From: Ichthyocystis sparus
GTDB taxonomy: Bacteria > Pseudomonadota > Gammaproteobacteria > Burkholderiales > 2013Ark19i
Assembly: GCF_900078755.1 (NCBI RefSeq)
Contig: NZ_FKIH01000006.1
Reading direction: 5' to 3' (one strand)
DNA: 64,000 nt
Shown piece after piece: positions 1 to 9,449 of this stretch (position 1 is the stretch's first letter; the number at the start of each line of letters is the position of its first letter). A model generated the notes under the pieces. That model ran no database searches. It worked only from the letters and a program-made list of their open reading frames with translations, and was not told the origin of the DNA. Made by a program: the position numbers and the translations under genes.

Positions 1-1260
1 TGTTAGCCAATTGGCAAACCTTTGCTCACCCTGTTTATCCATAATCATCTGTGTTGCTATAGATTGCTGCTGCGTAATTGGTAAACTTTGCTTTCTGCTG
101 CCTAGTACTTTTATCAGGTAATAATTATCTTCATCAGCTACAACCTGGCTAATGCCGTTGCTTCCAAGACTACGAACAGCATTCGCTATTGTTGTTGGTA
201 ACTCACTAACATTTACCCACCGTTCATCAAAGATATTGTATTCTTGCTCCGAAGTCTCTTTCAAAGCATCAGAAAATGAAATTTTTCCAGACAGTACTTT
301 TTCACGAATATCTTCCAATTTGGCTTTGGCATCTCCACTAGATGACCTGCTTAACTCTATAACCTGCAGCTTCTTTTGCGTCTGATCAGCAAATGGAGAC
401 TCTACCTCGCGCCTATTTTTGATCAGTATGATTTCTACTCCCAACGGTGTTTCTATCGGGGGTGCTACGTCACCTACATTAACACCCAGCAAAATTTTCT
501 GAAGCTCCAAAGGTAGGGTGCTTACGTAGCGCCAGCCCATATACCCATGTCTGGAGACATCCGGTGCTTTAGAGAACTGAATAACCAAACTGTCAAATGT
601 GTGCCCAGAATGAAAGAGTCCAATTACATTCTGCGTTGCTTTTTCTTTGTCCGTAGAAATTGGAATAAGTATGTGCTGTATTTCCAGCTGTAGCTCTTTT
701 TCATGCCTGTGTTGGGAGATAAAGTTTGTAATTTGATCAGGAGTTATACGGACAATGTCTCGAAGTACTTTCTGCTTTAGCTTCGATAGGAGCAATTGTC
801 TTTTTATTTCTTGCTTAAACTCTGAGCCAGGTGCTCCACTGGCAATCCACTTATCTAATAACTCCCTAGGAGATATTTTTCTATTTTTTGCTACCTCGTT
901 TATAGCAGCTTCCACTTCTTCTTCAGTAGCCGTTAATCCAAGCTCATGGGCATAGTTAAGTTCAATTTGCTCATCAATCATGATTTCCAATGTGCGCCTA
1001 CGTATCTCCTCCTCAGATAAGCCTTTTGGTAGGTTGTTAGGGAGCATTTGTCTAATTTGTAACATTCGCCATTTTAGCTCTTGGGAAGTTATTGGATCCT
1101 TGTCAACAATAGCTACTATGTGCCCTTCGCCAACGAGTTTTCCTGATTCAACAAATGAAGCAGCTAAGGACTGTGTTATGGTAAAAGAGGCCGTAGTAAT
1201 TACAAAGAATATGTATAATATAATACTTCGGTATTTCAACATTTTATCTTGAAGCTCCAT
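1..1260 (-). CDS. surA: SurA-like periplasmic chaperone / parvulin peptidyl-prolyl isomerase (3' end outside window)
   Basis: Reading leftwards from an ATG at 1260-1258 gives 420 codons open to the window edge. The product begins with a charged stretch and a hydrophobic segment at residues about 12-34, a Sec signal peptide or uncleaved anchor. A SurA-type N-terminal chaperone region follows (about 45-175), including a VAIVDKDPITSQEL segment. A parvulin rotamase domain lies at about 190-283 with HILIP near 196-200, F-S-x-AP near 229 and a GDVAPPIETPLGVEII core. A second, weaker parvulin-like stretch begins near residue 290. SurA proteins fold and escort outer-membrane porins in the periplasm, consistent with a Gram-negative envelope. 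A second in-frame ATG at codon 7 is an alternative start. The gene is divergent from amgK across a 121-bp gap. The C-terminus is missing, so domain count and length cannot be judged. Confidence 0.85.
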   Translation of the reverse strand, partial: MELQDKMLKYRSIILYIFFVITTASFTITQSLAASFVESGKLVGEGHIVAIVDKDPITSQELKWRMLQIRQMLPNNLPKGLSEEEIRRRTLEIMIDEQIELNYAHELGLTATEEEVEAAINEVAKNRKISPRELLDKWIASGAPGSEFKQEIKRQLLLSKLKQKVLRDIVRITPDQITNFISQHRHEKELQLEIQHILIPISTDKEKATQNVIGLFHSGHTFDSLVIQFSKAPDVSRHGYMGWRYVSTLPLELQKILLGVNVGDVAPPIETPLGVEIILIKNRREVESPFADQTQKKLQVIELSRSSSGDAKAKLEDIREKVLSGKISFSDALKETSEQEYNIFDERWVNVSELPTTIANAVRSLGSNGISQVVADEDNYYLIKVLGSRKQSLPITQQQSIATQMIMDKQGEQRFANWLT

Positions 1261-1381
1261 AAGAAATAGCCAGCCTATTATACGATGGAAAAGATCCACT
1301 GGTGATAGTTTTTAGCTTACAATGTTGAATAGTAGCGATAGTATAGTTTATTAACACGGCCTAACATAATATTTATCTTCT

Positions 1382-2401
1382 ATGTATCTGATTGATATCG
1401 AAAATGACGAGCGGGCTCAGGAGGCTTACCTTTGGGCAATGGGGGTCGATGCCTCTATTTGTTCAGTTGAATATTCCTACGCTGATGCTAGTTTTCGCAG
1501 ATATTTTCGCCTATCTACCTCAGATGGAAGGTCCTACATAGTAATGGATGCTCCCCCAGAAAGGGAGAAAGTAGTAGAGTTTTTGAATGTTGCCAAGCTT
1601 CTCGATAACAGAGAAGTACGTGTTCCTTTGGTTTACGAGAGCAGTATATCACGTGGATTTATATTGCTTGAGGATCTTGGGTGCCAAAGCTTCTATGATG
1701 TAGTGTCACATTCATGTACTAAAGAAAAGCGCCTATTACTTTATAGGCAAGCTCTCCATATTCTTCGGAAGTTTAGCGGTATTGCATGTGATAATGTGTT
1801 GCCAGTATATAACCAAGATTTGCTTAAAAAAGAGCTGCTACTTTTTGTTGAATGGTACTTGCCCTATATATCTTATGATGAATCAGTTGTTTGGAATGAT
1901 TTATTCGAATCAGTGATCAAGGATGTTGCTTCTCATCACAATGTTTTTGTCCATAGGGACTTTCATAGCAAGAATATGATAATTAACAATCAAGATATAG
2001 CTGTAATTGATTTTCAGGATGCTGTAGTAGGATCAACATATTACGATCTGGTTTCTCTTCTTCGTGATGTCTATGTCTTAGTTTCTAAAGATGATGAATT
2101 TTATCTTTTGAGGCAATATTATCTTTTATTGTCCTATAAGCATGAAAGCTTCGAGCTATTTTATCGTCAGTATGTCTTTATGGGGCTCCAAAGACACTTA
2201 AAAATACTGGGAATTTTTGTGCGATTGTTCAAACGAGATGGTAAGTCACATTACTTGCCATATTTGTCACGAGTTCTATGGCGCGTTTCCGCCGCTGTTA
2301 GCGATCTTTTTGGCCCTAACAGTAAGTATAAAGATGCATTATCTTATTGTTTTGATAGGCAGACACAAAAACTTCGTTCCGATGGAGTTAATAGTGTGTA
2401 G
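1382..2401 (+). CDS. amgK: AmgK-type N-acetylmuramate/N-acetylglucosamine anomeric kinase (aminoglycoside phosphotransferase fold)
   Basis: This 339-residue protein has an aminoglycoside-phosphotransferase/choline-kinase fold. The catalytic loop HRDFHSKN is at residues 191-198 (Asp193 base, Asn198) and the metal-binding Asp of IDFQD is at 210. Upstream are the R-R-Y-F-R nucleotide-loop region (39-43), the DAPPE motif (56-60) and GFILLEDLG (92-100), all typical of AmgK. AmgK phosphorylates the anomeric carbon of MurNAc or GlcNAc, feeding MurU and bypassing de novo UDP-MurNAc synthesis. The neighbour overlapping its 3' end is a MurU-type nucleotidyltransferase, which supports AmgK over an antibiotic-resistance kinase. 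No strong Shine-Dalgarno precedes the ATG. Substrate is inferred from family and context. Confidence 0.85.
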   Translation: MYLIDIENDERAQEAYLWAMGVDASICSVEYSYADASFRRYFRLSTSDGRSYIVMDAPPEREKVVEFLNVAKLLDNREVRVPLVYESSISRGFILLEDLGCQSFYDVVSHSCTKEKRLLLYRQALHILRKFSGIACDNVLPVYNQDLLKKELLLFVEWYLPYISYDESVVWNDLFESVIKDVASHHNVFVHRDFHSKNMIINNQDIAVIDFQDAVVGSTYYDLVSLLRDVYVLVSKDDEFYLLRQYYLLLSYKHESFELFYRQYVFMGLQRHLKILGIFVRLFKRDGKSHYLPYLSRVLWRVSAAVSDLFGPNSKYKDALSYCFDRQTQKLRSDGVNSV

Positions 2402-3080
2402 ACAAGCTATGATATTAGCTGCTGGTCGTGGTTCCCGCTTACGCCCATTAACAGATAAAATTCCTAAATCACTTATTTCTATAAAAGGAAAACCACTTGT
2501 AGTGTACCATATTGAACGGTTGGTTAGAATGAAAGTAGATTCAATTGTCATAAATACAGGATGGTTAGGAGAGATGCTGGAATCATATCTTGGTGACGGC
2601 AGTAAGTGGGGAGTAAGCATATCCTATTCTAGGGAGATTACTGATACCGGTAGTATTTTGGGAACAGCTTCTGGAATACGATATGCTGTTGATAAAAAAT
2701 TACTGACTGAGGATATTTTTTTTGTTATCAATGCAGATGTTTGGACAGATTTTTGTTCTTGGGATAATTTTTTATTAGCTAATAATGTTCAATATGTAGC
2801 GCATTTATTTTTGATAAAAGTAATAAACAACAATAGTGATTTTTCATTGTCTTCTTCTGGGGTGGTTTTTTTGCAAGAAAATAATATATACACCTTTTGT
2901 GGTATGGGATTTTATCGTAAACATATCTTTCAAGATGATGAAACATCAGCTGCTCAGCTAGGAGATATGATAAAACATTATGTTCAAGATAATAAAGTTA
3001 GTGGTTCTGTTTATCCAGGAATTTGGCAAGATATGGGCACCATTGATAGAATACTAACAGTAGATCCATATTTTTTATGA
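2382..3080 (+). CDS. murU: MurU-type sugar-1-phosphate nucleotidyltransferase
   Basis: The 232-residue product opens with the nucleotidyltransferase signature LAAGRGSRLRP at residues 12-22, then the KIPKSL lysine region (26-31). It carries NADVW with metal-binding Asp119, and ends with PGIWQDMGT. MurU converts MurNAc-1-phosphate and UTP to UDP-MurNAc in the cytoplasm; related enzymes use mannose- or glucose-1-phosphate. I chose the ATG at 2382, which overlaps amgK by 20 bases and suggests translational coupling. An in-frame ATG at 2409, just after the amgK stop, would also keep the whole motif (MILAAG start). The frame is open further upstream but only inside amgK, so that extension is not credited. 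The protein is near the usual length for the family. The pair looks like a two-gene operon. Confidence 0.85.
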   Translation: MELIVCRQAMILAAGRGSRLRPLTDKIPKSLISIKGKPLVVYHIERLVRMKVDSIVINTGWLGEMLESYLGDGSKWGVSISYSREITDTGSILGTASGIRYAVDKKLLTEDIFFVINADVWTDFCSWDNFLLANNVQYVAHLFLIKVINNNSDFSLSSSGVVFLQENNIYTFCGMGFYRKHIFQDDETSAAQLGDMIKHYVQDNKVSGSVYPGIWQDMGTIDRILTVDPYFL

Positions 3081-3666
3081 TAGTTACAGATGAATAATCA
3101 TAATGTAACTCTCGTAGAAAGATGATTACCTAAATTCGTTAGGTAGTGACAGTACCACTATTTCAAATTCTTATATAGTGTATAATGAGGGCATGTTATT
3201 AGTTATTTGTGATAATAAGTTAAGTGTGAATAATATTGATTATGCATGATTGTTCTTAGATACAATGTGTTTTGCTATTAGGCTAGACGATATGATGTAG
3301 AACTTGAGGTTGCTATACCGTTTAGAGTTATTATTAGTAGTGTAAGTAACTAGTGTAGATAAAAATTACTATTACTAAATTAATCACTGCGCCTTTGTGT
3401 TGGCAATTCCTTTGTTTAGATAATTTAAATACAAATTCTGTTATGCAGTACAATAGATTCATTGCTTACATCTTCTTTTTTTCTATCCAAGAATATGTTA
3501 TGTGTAATTAGCGTCAGTATATTTAATGCATATATTTTGTGAATACATCAATTTATTTGTTGGTACAATCGTTTTGTCCAGTTAGCTTAAGATTGCTTCA
3601 TAGCTGTTGCTTGCTCATGTATTTTAGTAAGTAACGTAAGTGACAATTATTTAGGATGTGTATGTA
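3081..3666. other. Spacer between murU and the effector array
   Basis: This is A+T-rich sequence of about 590 bases with no convincing coding region on either strand. It separates the housekeeping genes from the start of the paralogue array and probably holds the promoter of the first member. No clear terminator hairpin or repeat was seen. Confidence 0.5.
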
Positions 3667-5826
3667 ATGGCCCATTGTTCTGGCTATCCAATAAGGCTTT
3701 GCGCCTTTTCAGATGAAGTATTAACACATAGCGATAAAAGTGATCCTTATGTATCTCTTAAGAACGTTAGTGATATTGTTAACTTAAATAGTGTGGCCCA
3801 ATTTTATGGAGAAACCGCATTATGCACTCACTTATCTTCTTTATATATTGTCAAGAGTATTGATTATCAAAATGAAGGAAAAAAATTACAAGTTCATGAG
3901 TTGTTCGGCACAAAAGAATCTCTAGAGAAAGAAGCCCCCGCAAATATTTGTGGAACGTACGATCACATAAGAGATATGGCTTGTAATAAGTATATTATTG
4001 CTTGTGAAGGTTTTGGTAAATTTTTATGCGAGATTGCTTTAGATACCCTTGTTGGTGAACGTAGGTTGTTCTTGTTAGGGAGTGGTAGTCATGCAATGGC
4101 GTTTAATGTTTATCACAAAACAAAAGTTGATCGTGGTGGTTGCGCGAAGGACGTATACGTAGTTAAACTTTTTGATCCCAACCGAACAAATGTAGTCGCG
4201 CGTAGCGAGGTTTTTTCTCCAAGTGATTTCTTAAATGCAAAAAAATTTTCCCTACGAAGATTTATTTTGGAGACTGCGTATCAAAATTATTTCGAGAGCT
4301 CACCAGAAGGACCTATGGAGAGAGAGTGTATCATACACGAATATAGTGATTATAAAACAGTCAATAAGGGATTTTCAAAACTTGAAACTTTGTCTCAAGT
4401 TGGTGTTTCGGGGTGTTTGATATACCACTTGATGAATGATGGTGATAGTGGTTCAGATATTATATCTTTATCAGGAAGATTATCTTCACTTCCAGTGGGT
4501 AAAATAGGTAAAAGTATTCTTTATGGGATGAACAGTTGTTGCGTAACAGCTTTGCATATTGCATTATTGCGGGGAAAGAGCGATTCCATAAATGCCTATG
4601 GTCAGTTGCTATCAAGTCTTGCAGTTAACGAGTTAGTAGATTTGTTACCTGATATTCTTATGGCTAGGGATAATAGGGGTATCCCAGGATTATTTATGGC
4701 TTTGCAGAATGGGTGTACTGAGTCTGTTAGGGCTTTTATAGATCTGCTAGACATACTTAAATTGATAAAATCGCAGATGTCTTGTTATAAATTTGCTACT
4801 GTAATTTCTGATTTATTGATGGCTTATGTTCCTAATGTATCATCTGGATTATTTATGGCTCTACAAAATAATAACTACGGTGCTATTTGTGCTTTTGGTG
4901 GTTTGTTAGATAAGCTTTTAGTTTTGTGTGCTGACGTAAGTGGTAATGATCTTGCAGTGATAATTTTTGATCTACTAATGGCTAAGAGTGATGCAGGGAC
5001 TCCAGGATTGTATATGGCTTTGCAGAATGGCAAGTCTGACTCTATTAGCGCTTTTGGATTGCTATTAAATAGGCTTATATCCATTAAGTGTAATATGCAT
5101 AGCAGTAGGCTGATTGCTATGCTTTTTAATTTGCTAATGGCAGTGAGCCCTAATGGACAACCAGGATTATTTGCGGCTATGCAGGCAGGACACTCTAATG
5201 CAGTTACTGCTTTTGGTTGTTTATTTAGCAGCTTGTTAGATGAGTTGTTGCTTTTGATTGATGGTACGTTTGGAAATGATATTATCATAATAATTTTTGA
5301 TTTACTAAAGAGTCCTAGTACAGAAGGGACGTCTGCCCTTTTTATGGCCCTTCATGAGGGACACGAAGATGCAATATCTGCTTTTGCTGGTTTAGTAGAT
5401 ACACTTTTTTCTATTAGAGGTAGAGTGCCAAATGAGACCTTTACAGATATGTTATATGATCTTATTGTAGCAAGCGCTCCTGGAGGTGTTGCATCGGGTT
5501 TGTTAGTTGCTCTAGAGAATAACTGCAAGGATGCTATTTTAGCCTATGGATCCTTGTTAAGGAGAGTTGATGAGTCCAGATTGCCGGATTTATTAATAGC
5601 TACCAATGACTCTGGTATTCCAGGGGTATTGATGGCAAATGAAGATACTGTTGGATTTTATTTGTCTGTATTGTTGAGTATGCCGCCTACTGTGGCTTCT
5701 GTAGTATATTCAAAATTAAGTACAGTAATGCGTGAACATGCTAGCACCAATGTTAGTAAATTTGAATGCTATAGGGATTTTCTTTGTAAGCTGGAGGAAC
5801 ATGCTAACATGCATAGTATTACTTGA
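3667..5826 (+). CDS. ShET2/OspD3-EspL-like cysteine-protease effector, subfamily A, member 1
   Basis: Start is the ATG at 3667 (MAHCSGYPIR), which aligns with the N-termini of the other members; an upstream in-frame GTG at 3658 sits in the GGATG-containing leader. The 719-residue product has DKSDPYVS (23-30), predicted catalytic Cys53 (LCTHLSSLY), His142 (SHAMAF) and Asp170 (LFDPN). Eight ankyrin-like units follow from about residue 290, six of them near 52 residues (GLFMALQNG...AFGGLLDKL), then two shorter cap units. The family carries proteases that cleave host signalling proteins; the target here is unknown. It is among the most diverged members, with member 2, and has the LQNG wording seen in OspD3 repeats rather than the MQEG of later copies. 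No signal peptide or membrane segment is visible, so it should act after export into the host cell (inference). Confidence 0.82.
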   Translation: MAHCSGYPIRLCAFSDEVLTHSDKSDPYVSLKNVSDIVNLNSVAQFYGETALCTHLSSLYIVKSIDYQNEGKKLQVHELFGTKESLEKEAPANICGTYDHIRDMACNKYIIACEGFGKFLCEIALDTLVGERRLFLLGSGSHAMAFNVYHKTKVDRGGCAKDVYVVKLFDPNRTNVVARSEVFSPSDFLNAKKFSLRRFILETAYQNYFESSPEGPMERECIIHEYSDYKTVNKGFSKLETLSQVGVSGCLIYHLMNDGDSGSDIISLSGRLSSLPVGKIGKSILYGMNSCCVTALHIALLRGKSDSINAYGQLLSSLAVNELVDLLPDILMARDNRGIPGLFMALQNGCTESVRAFIDLLDILKLIKSQMSCYKFATVISDLLMAYVPNVSSGLFMALQNNNYGAICAFGGLLDKLLVLCADVSGNDLAVIIFDLLMAKSDAGTPGLYMALQNGKSDSISAFGLLLNRLISIKCNMHSSRLIAMLFNLLMAVSPNGQPGLFAAMQAGHSNAVTAFGCLFSSLLDELLLLIDGTFGNDIIIIIFDLLKSPSTEGTSALFMALHEGHEDAISAFAGLVDTLFSIRGRVPNETFTDMLYDLIVASAPGGVASGLLVALENNCKDAILAYGSLLRRVDESRLPDLLIATNDSGIPGVLMANEDTVGFYLSVLLSMPPTVASVVYSKLSTVMREHASTNVSKFECYRDFLCKLEEHANMHSIT

Positions 5827-7124
5827 TAAAAAATTAAGTTCTGATCCTACTACAAATAGGCTTTTAAAGCGATAGCAGGTATAGTGAACATTTATTAAAT
5901 GTTATTTGTACCTTAGAATTCTGGTAATAACGCCTAATTAAATTAGGTAGTGCTAAGTATGAACTGCTAGTAATTTTTAATGCTAACCGATTTATATATT
6001 AATAATATAACTAAAAATAGCAGTTGTTTTATATGCATATACGATGATACATGCATGTCTGAGTAACATATTAAAGATCTTTATGATGTAAAAACATAGA
6101 TTGTATTTCCATGGGCATAGTATACTATTTATTTTATTTAGTAGTTTGTATTTATTAAAATCACTACAGATGATCATAATTGTGTGATAAAGGAAGCAAA
6201 TGAAGGTGCAATAAATGATTATATTAATTATTTATATAAACATTGGTAGTGTATTCGATCATATAAAAAATACAATTTCTTAGCATATATGTTACTGTTG
6301 GTAATATATTTGTAGGTTTGTTAATAAAAAAGTATTTTTACTTATTTGAAATAATGTAATTCTTTTGTGATTACTAAAAAATTAAATATTTATTTATAAT
6401 AGCTTTGTTCATTTATGTGCGTAGCTAGTTTTTATTATTAATAATTTAATTTCATATTACTTGATAAAATTAATAATCAATCATGTAAGTTATGCATAAC
6501 AATTGTAAATAAATTTACTATTCATGTGATGTTTTTGGTGCTGTGCAATCAAGATGATACATGTCACCCGATGATTTTATGGATACACGCTGTATTTATT
6601 ATTGGAATAGAATAATAGATAACCTTAAAATGTACAAATATATTATGAAGTTGATTGCTATAATATTAAATTATGATCCGTAACTTAATACTGATATTGT
6701 GTTATGTATTTATGAGGTAGAATTTTATTATTACTATGGCAATGTCTAGTTATATTTTTATGAATATTTTGTGCATAATATTTGATTTTATATTGTATAA
6801 ATCATAGTGTGGATGATAACATATAATATATTATGTGCCTTCACCGTAGCCAAAATTATCAATTGTAAGTTTGTAAGTGTTATGCTTAAACTATACTACA
6901 TGAGGCGCAGAACACTAGTTGGGCATGTGTTAGTTTACGATGTTGTGTAGTAGGTGTGGATGGACAAGATAAGAGAGAATGCATTTCAACATAACATGTA
7001 ATGTGTTGCATGATACTACAGATTGATGCCAGTTTTACTCGTAATTTGCTGTTTCTTTGACTACAACTAATAGGGCTTGGCTTTTCTTTATCGACAATTT
7101 AAATTGACATTGGATGTAAGCATA
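5827..7124. other. Long A+T-rich spacer between members 1 and 2
   Basis: About 1.3 kb with no credible gene. It is extremely A+T-rich with many stops in all frames; a short minus-strand frame at 5992-6177 has no start signal or recognisable motif. It may be a fully decayed former copy, but I could not align any part of it to the family. Confidence 0.5.
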
Positions 7125-9449
7125 GTGTTTGATGTACATTTAAGGGTTTATGCATGTTCTCTAGATGCATTGCTAGCAGATGATAAGTCTGACCCATACA
7201 TATCCGGCAAATATGTTAGCAGCATAGAGAATTTAAATTCAGGGATCGAATTGAATGGTAAAGCAATAGGGTGTACCCATTTGTCATCTCTGTATATGCT
7301 AAAGAGCATAGAGTTGTTCAATAATGGAAGTAAATTTAGGGTACATGAGTTACTAGGAACTAGAGAATCAATAGAAAGTATAGCACCAGATAATATTGAT
7401 GGTATATGCGACTATTTAATCAGTAGATCTCATAGTAAGTATGTTGTTGTTTGTGATAGGTTTGGTAATTTTTTGCATGAAATTGCTAGAGATCTTCCAG
7501 TTGGCAGGCAGAGAGTATTTCTATTGGGTAGTTGCAATCATCTAATGTCCTTTAGGCTTGTTCATAAATCAAAGGTGAATAATAGTGGAGAAGTTGTATC
7601 TAGTTATGTAGTCCATTTTTTTGATCCTAATAGTACTAATGTTGTTGCTCGTAGCGAAGTTAGTGATCTTAATAATTTTTTGTTGCCAGATAAATTTTCG
7701 TTACGCAAGTTTTTTTTAGCTAGCATGTACGGATATTACTTTGAAAATACATTTGGAGGACCTAGAGAAGATGAATGTGTTATACATGAGTATAGTGAGG
7801 ATGAGGTTAACAATAGTAAAGGATTTTTAAAGCTAGAAACTTTGTCTCAGGATGGTGTTTCAGAATGTTTGATATATCATGTAGTAGAAGACGGTGGTAG
7901 TTCGTGTATTGCAGAGGTGTCTAGAAGATTATCTTTACTGAGCTTAGATGGTGAAAGTAGTAACATTTTGTATGGTAGGGGTAGTGATAATACGACGGCT
8001 TTGCATATGGCATTATCTTGTAATAGGCACCACTCTATAGCTCCATACATTTCACTTTTAGATCTTGTTCCAAGAGAAAAATTGGCATCATTATTGCTAG
8101 GTATTTTATTAGCTAGAAGTCATTGTGGTGTTCCAGGTTTGTTTATAGCGCTGCAGGAAGGACATGCAGAGTCTGTTCGTGTTTTTGGCTTATTGTTAGA
8201 TAAATTGGTATCACTAAATGATGAAATGGATAGTGACAGACTTGCCACAATACTATTCGATATACTAATGTCAAGTTCCAATAGTGGTGCGTCAGGATTA
8301 TTTATGGCCATGCAAGAGAATTGTTCTGATGCTATATCTGCTTTTGGTGGTTTGGTAGACAAATTACTTTCTTTTAGTGGGAAGATGCCTGATTCTAGTT
8401 TAGCAAAGATGATTTTTGATTTGTTGTTATCTAGTAACAATGAAGGGGTTCCTTCCCTTTTTATAGCTATGCAGGAAGGTTGTGCAGGTGCTGTATCTGC
8501 TTTTGGTAATTTGATAGAAAGACTGCTTTTTTTTAGTGAAAAAATACCTGCTTCTCGTTTGGCAAAGATGATTTTTGATTTATTGTTATCTAGTAATAAT
8601 GATGGGGTTCCTTCCCTTTTTATAGCTATGCAAGAAGGTTGTGCAGGTGCTGTGTCTGCTTTTGGTGGTTTGATGGACATTTTATTACTGTTTTTACAGG
8701 AAAAGGTATCTGCTGATAATTTAGCAAAAGTTATTTTTTGTTTGTTAATGGCTAAGCGTTGCGATGATTTGTCGTGCTTGCTTATGTCCATTTACAAAGG
8801 TGGCACTAGCGTTTTGTCTGCTTTCGCTTGCCTGTTAGACAGGTTGTTGTCTTTGCGTGATAAGTTATCTGGCGATAGTATGAAAAAATTTGTTTTTGAT
8901 TTGTTAACGGAGAAAGATTCAAACGGTAAAACAGGATTATTTGTGGCCATGAGTAACGGGTATGCTGGCACTGTACATGCTTTTGGCGATTTATTAGATA
9001 GATTTTTATCCCTGGAAACTACGATTTCAAATACACGTTTTACAGAAATGGTTTCTCATTTACTGATTGCACGTTCTGATTATGGTATGACTGCCCTATC
9101 CTCGGCTTTAGAAAATAATCATGCAGGTGCAGTTATTGCTTATCTTTCTTTGTTGAGGAAAATTAATGAATCTAGTTTGCCAGATATATTGGTAGCTATT
9201 GGTTCCAAAGGATTTCCTAGCGTGTTGAGCTCTAACAAAGAGACAATGGAAGCTTATCTAACAATAATAACTCAGTTGCCAAGTACTACATCTGCCGCGT
9301 TGATATCAAAACTAAAATATGAAGAGAGTTCCTATTTTTCGCGAGATGTTACTGAAAAAGAAATAGAGGCATATCAAATCCTACTTCATAGGCTCAAAGA
9401 GCATGCCGATTCTGTTAGTTCAGGAGTAGTACACCCTGAGGGTACATAG
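7125..9449 (+). CDS. ShET2/OspD3-EspL-like cysteine-protease effector, subfamily A, member 2 (GTG start)
   Basis: The frame opens at a TTG at 7077, but the GTG at 7125 is preferred. It follows a GGATG leader at the same spacing as in sibling genes, and the next residues (FDVHLRVYACSLDALL) align with the sibling N-termini ahead of DKSDPYIS. With this start the protein is 774 residues: Cys50 (GCTHLSSLY), His139 (NHLMSF), Asp167 (FFDPN). It has nine repeat units. Two neighbours (DNA about 8412-8570 and 8571-8729) are nearly identical, a recent in-frame 159-bp duplication. One unit (SCLLMSIYKGG) is strongly diverged. The C-terminal tail (about 50 residues after the last unit) differs from subfamilies B and C. 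It stands alone between two spacers longer than 1 kb, so it is probably transcribed by itself. Confidence 0.82.
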   Translation: MFDVHLRVYACSLDALLADDKSDPYISGKYVSSIENLNSGIELNGKAIGCTHLSSLYMLKSIELFNNGSKFRVHELLGTRESIESIAPDNIDGICDYLISRSHSKYVVVCDRFGNFLHEIARDLPVGRQRVFLLGSCNHLMSFRLVHKSKVNNSGEVVSSYVVHFFDPNSTNVVARSEVSDLNNFLLPDKFSLRKFFLASMYGYYFENTFGGPREDECVIHEYSEDEVNNSKGFLKLETLSQDGVSECLIYHVVEDGGSSCIAEVSRRLSLLSLDGESSNILYGRGSDNTTALHMALSCNRHHSIAPYISLLDLVPREKLASLLLGILLARSHCGVPGLFIALQEGHAESVRVFGLLLDKLVSLNDEMDSDRLATILFDILMSSSNSGASGLFMAMQENCSDAISAFGGLVDKLLSFSGKMPDSSLAKMIFDLLLSSNNEGVPSLFIAMQEGCAGAVSAFGNLIERLLFFSEKIPASRLAKMIFDLLLSSNNDGVPSLFIAMQEGCAGAVSAFGGLMDILLLFLQEKVSADNLAKVIFCLLMAKRCDDLSCLLMSIYKGGTSVLSAFACLLDRLLSLRDKLSGDSMKKFVFDLLTEKDSNGKTGLFVAMSNGYAGTVHAFGDLLDRFLSLETTISNTRFTEMVSHLLIARSDYGMTALSSALENNHAGAVIAYLSLLRKINESSLPDILVAIGSKGFPSVLSSNKETMEAYLTIITQLPSTTSAALISKLKYEESSYFSRDVTEKEIEAYQILLHRLKEHADSVSSGVVHPEGT
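8412..8729 (+). repeat. Tandem 159-bp coding repeat (two copies)
   Basis: Two adjacent 159-bp segments encode the 53-residue unit SSN(N)E/DGVPSLFIAMQEGC. They differ at only a few positions over the first hundred or so bases, far less than other units in the gene, so duplication is recent. Confidence 0.8.

Noticed and set aside
152..1252. Three short plus-strand frames in the first 1.25 kb
   Set aside because: They lie antisense to a continuous, well-conserved surA reading frame and have no similarity to known proteins.
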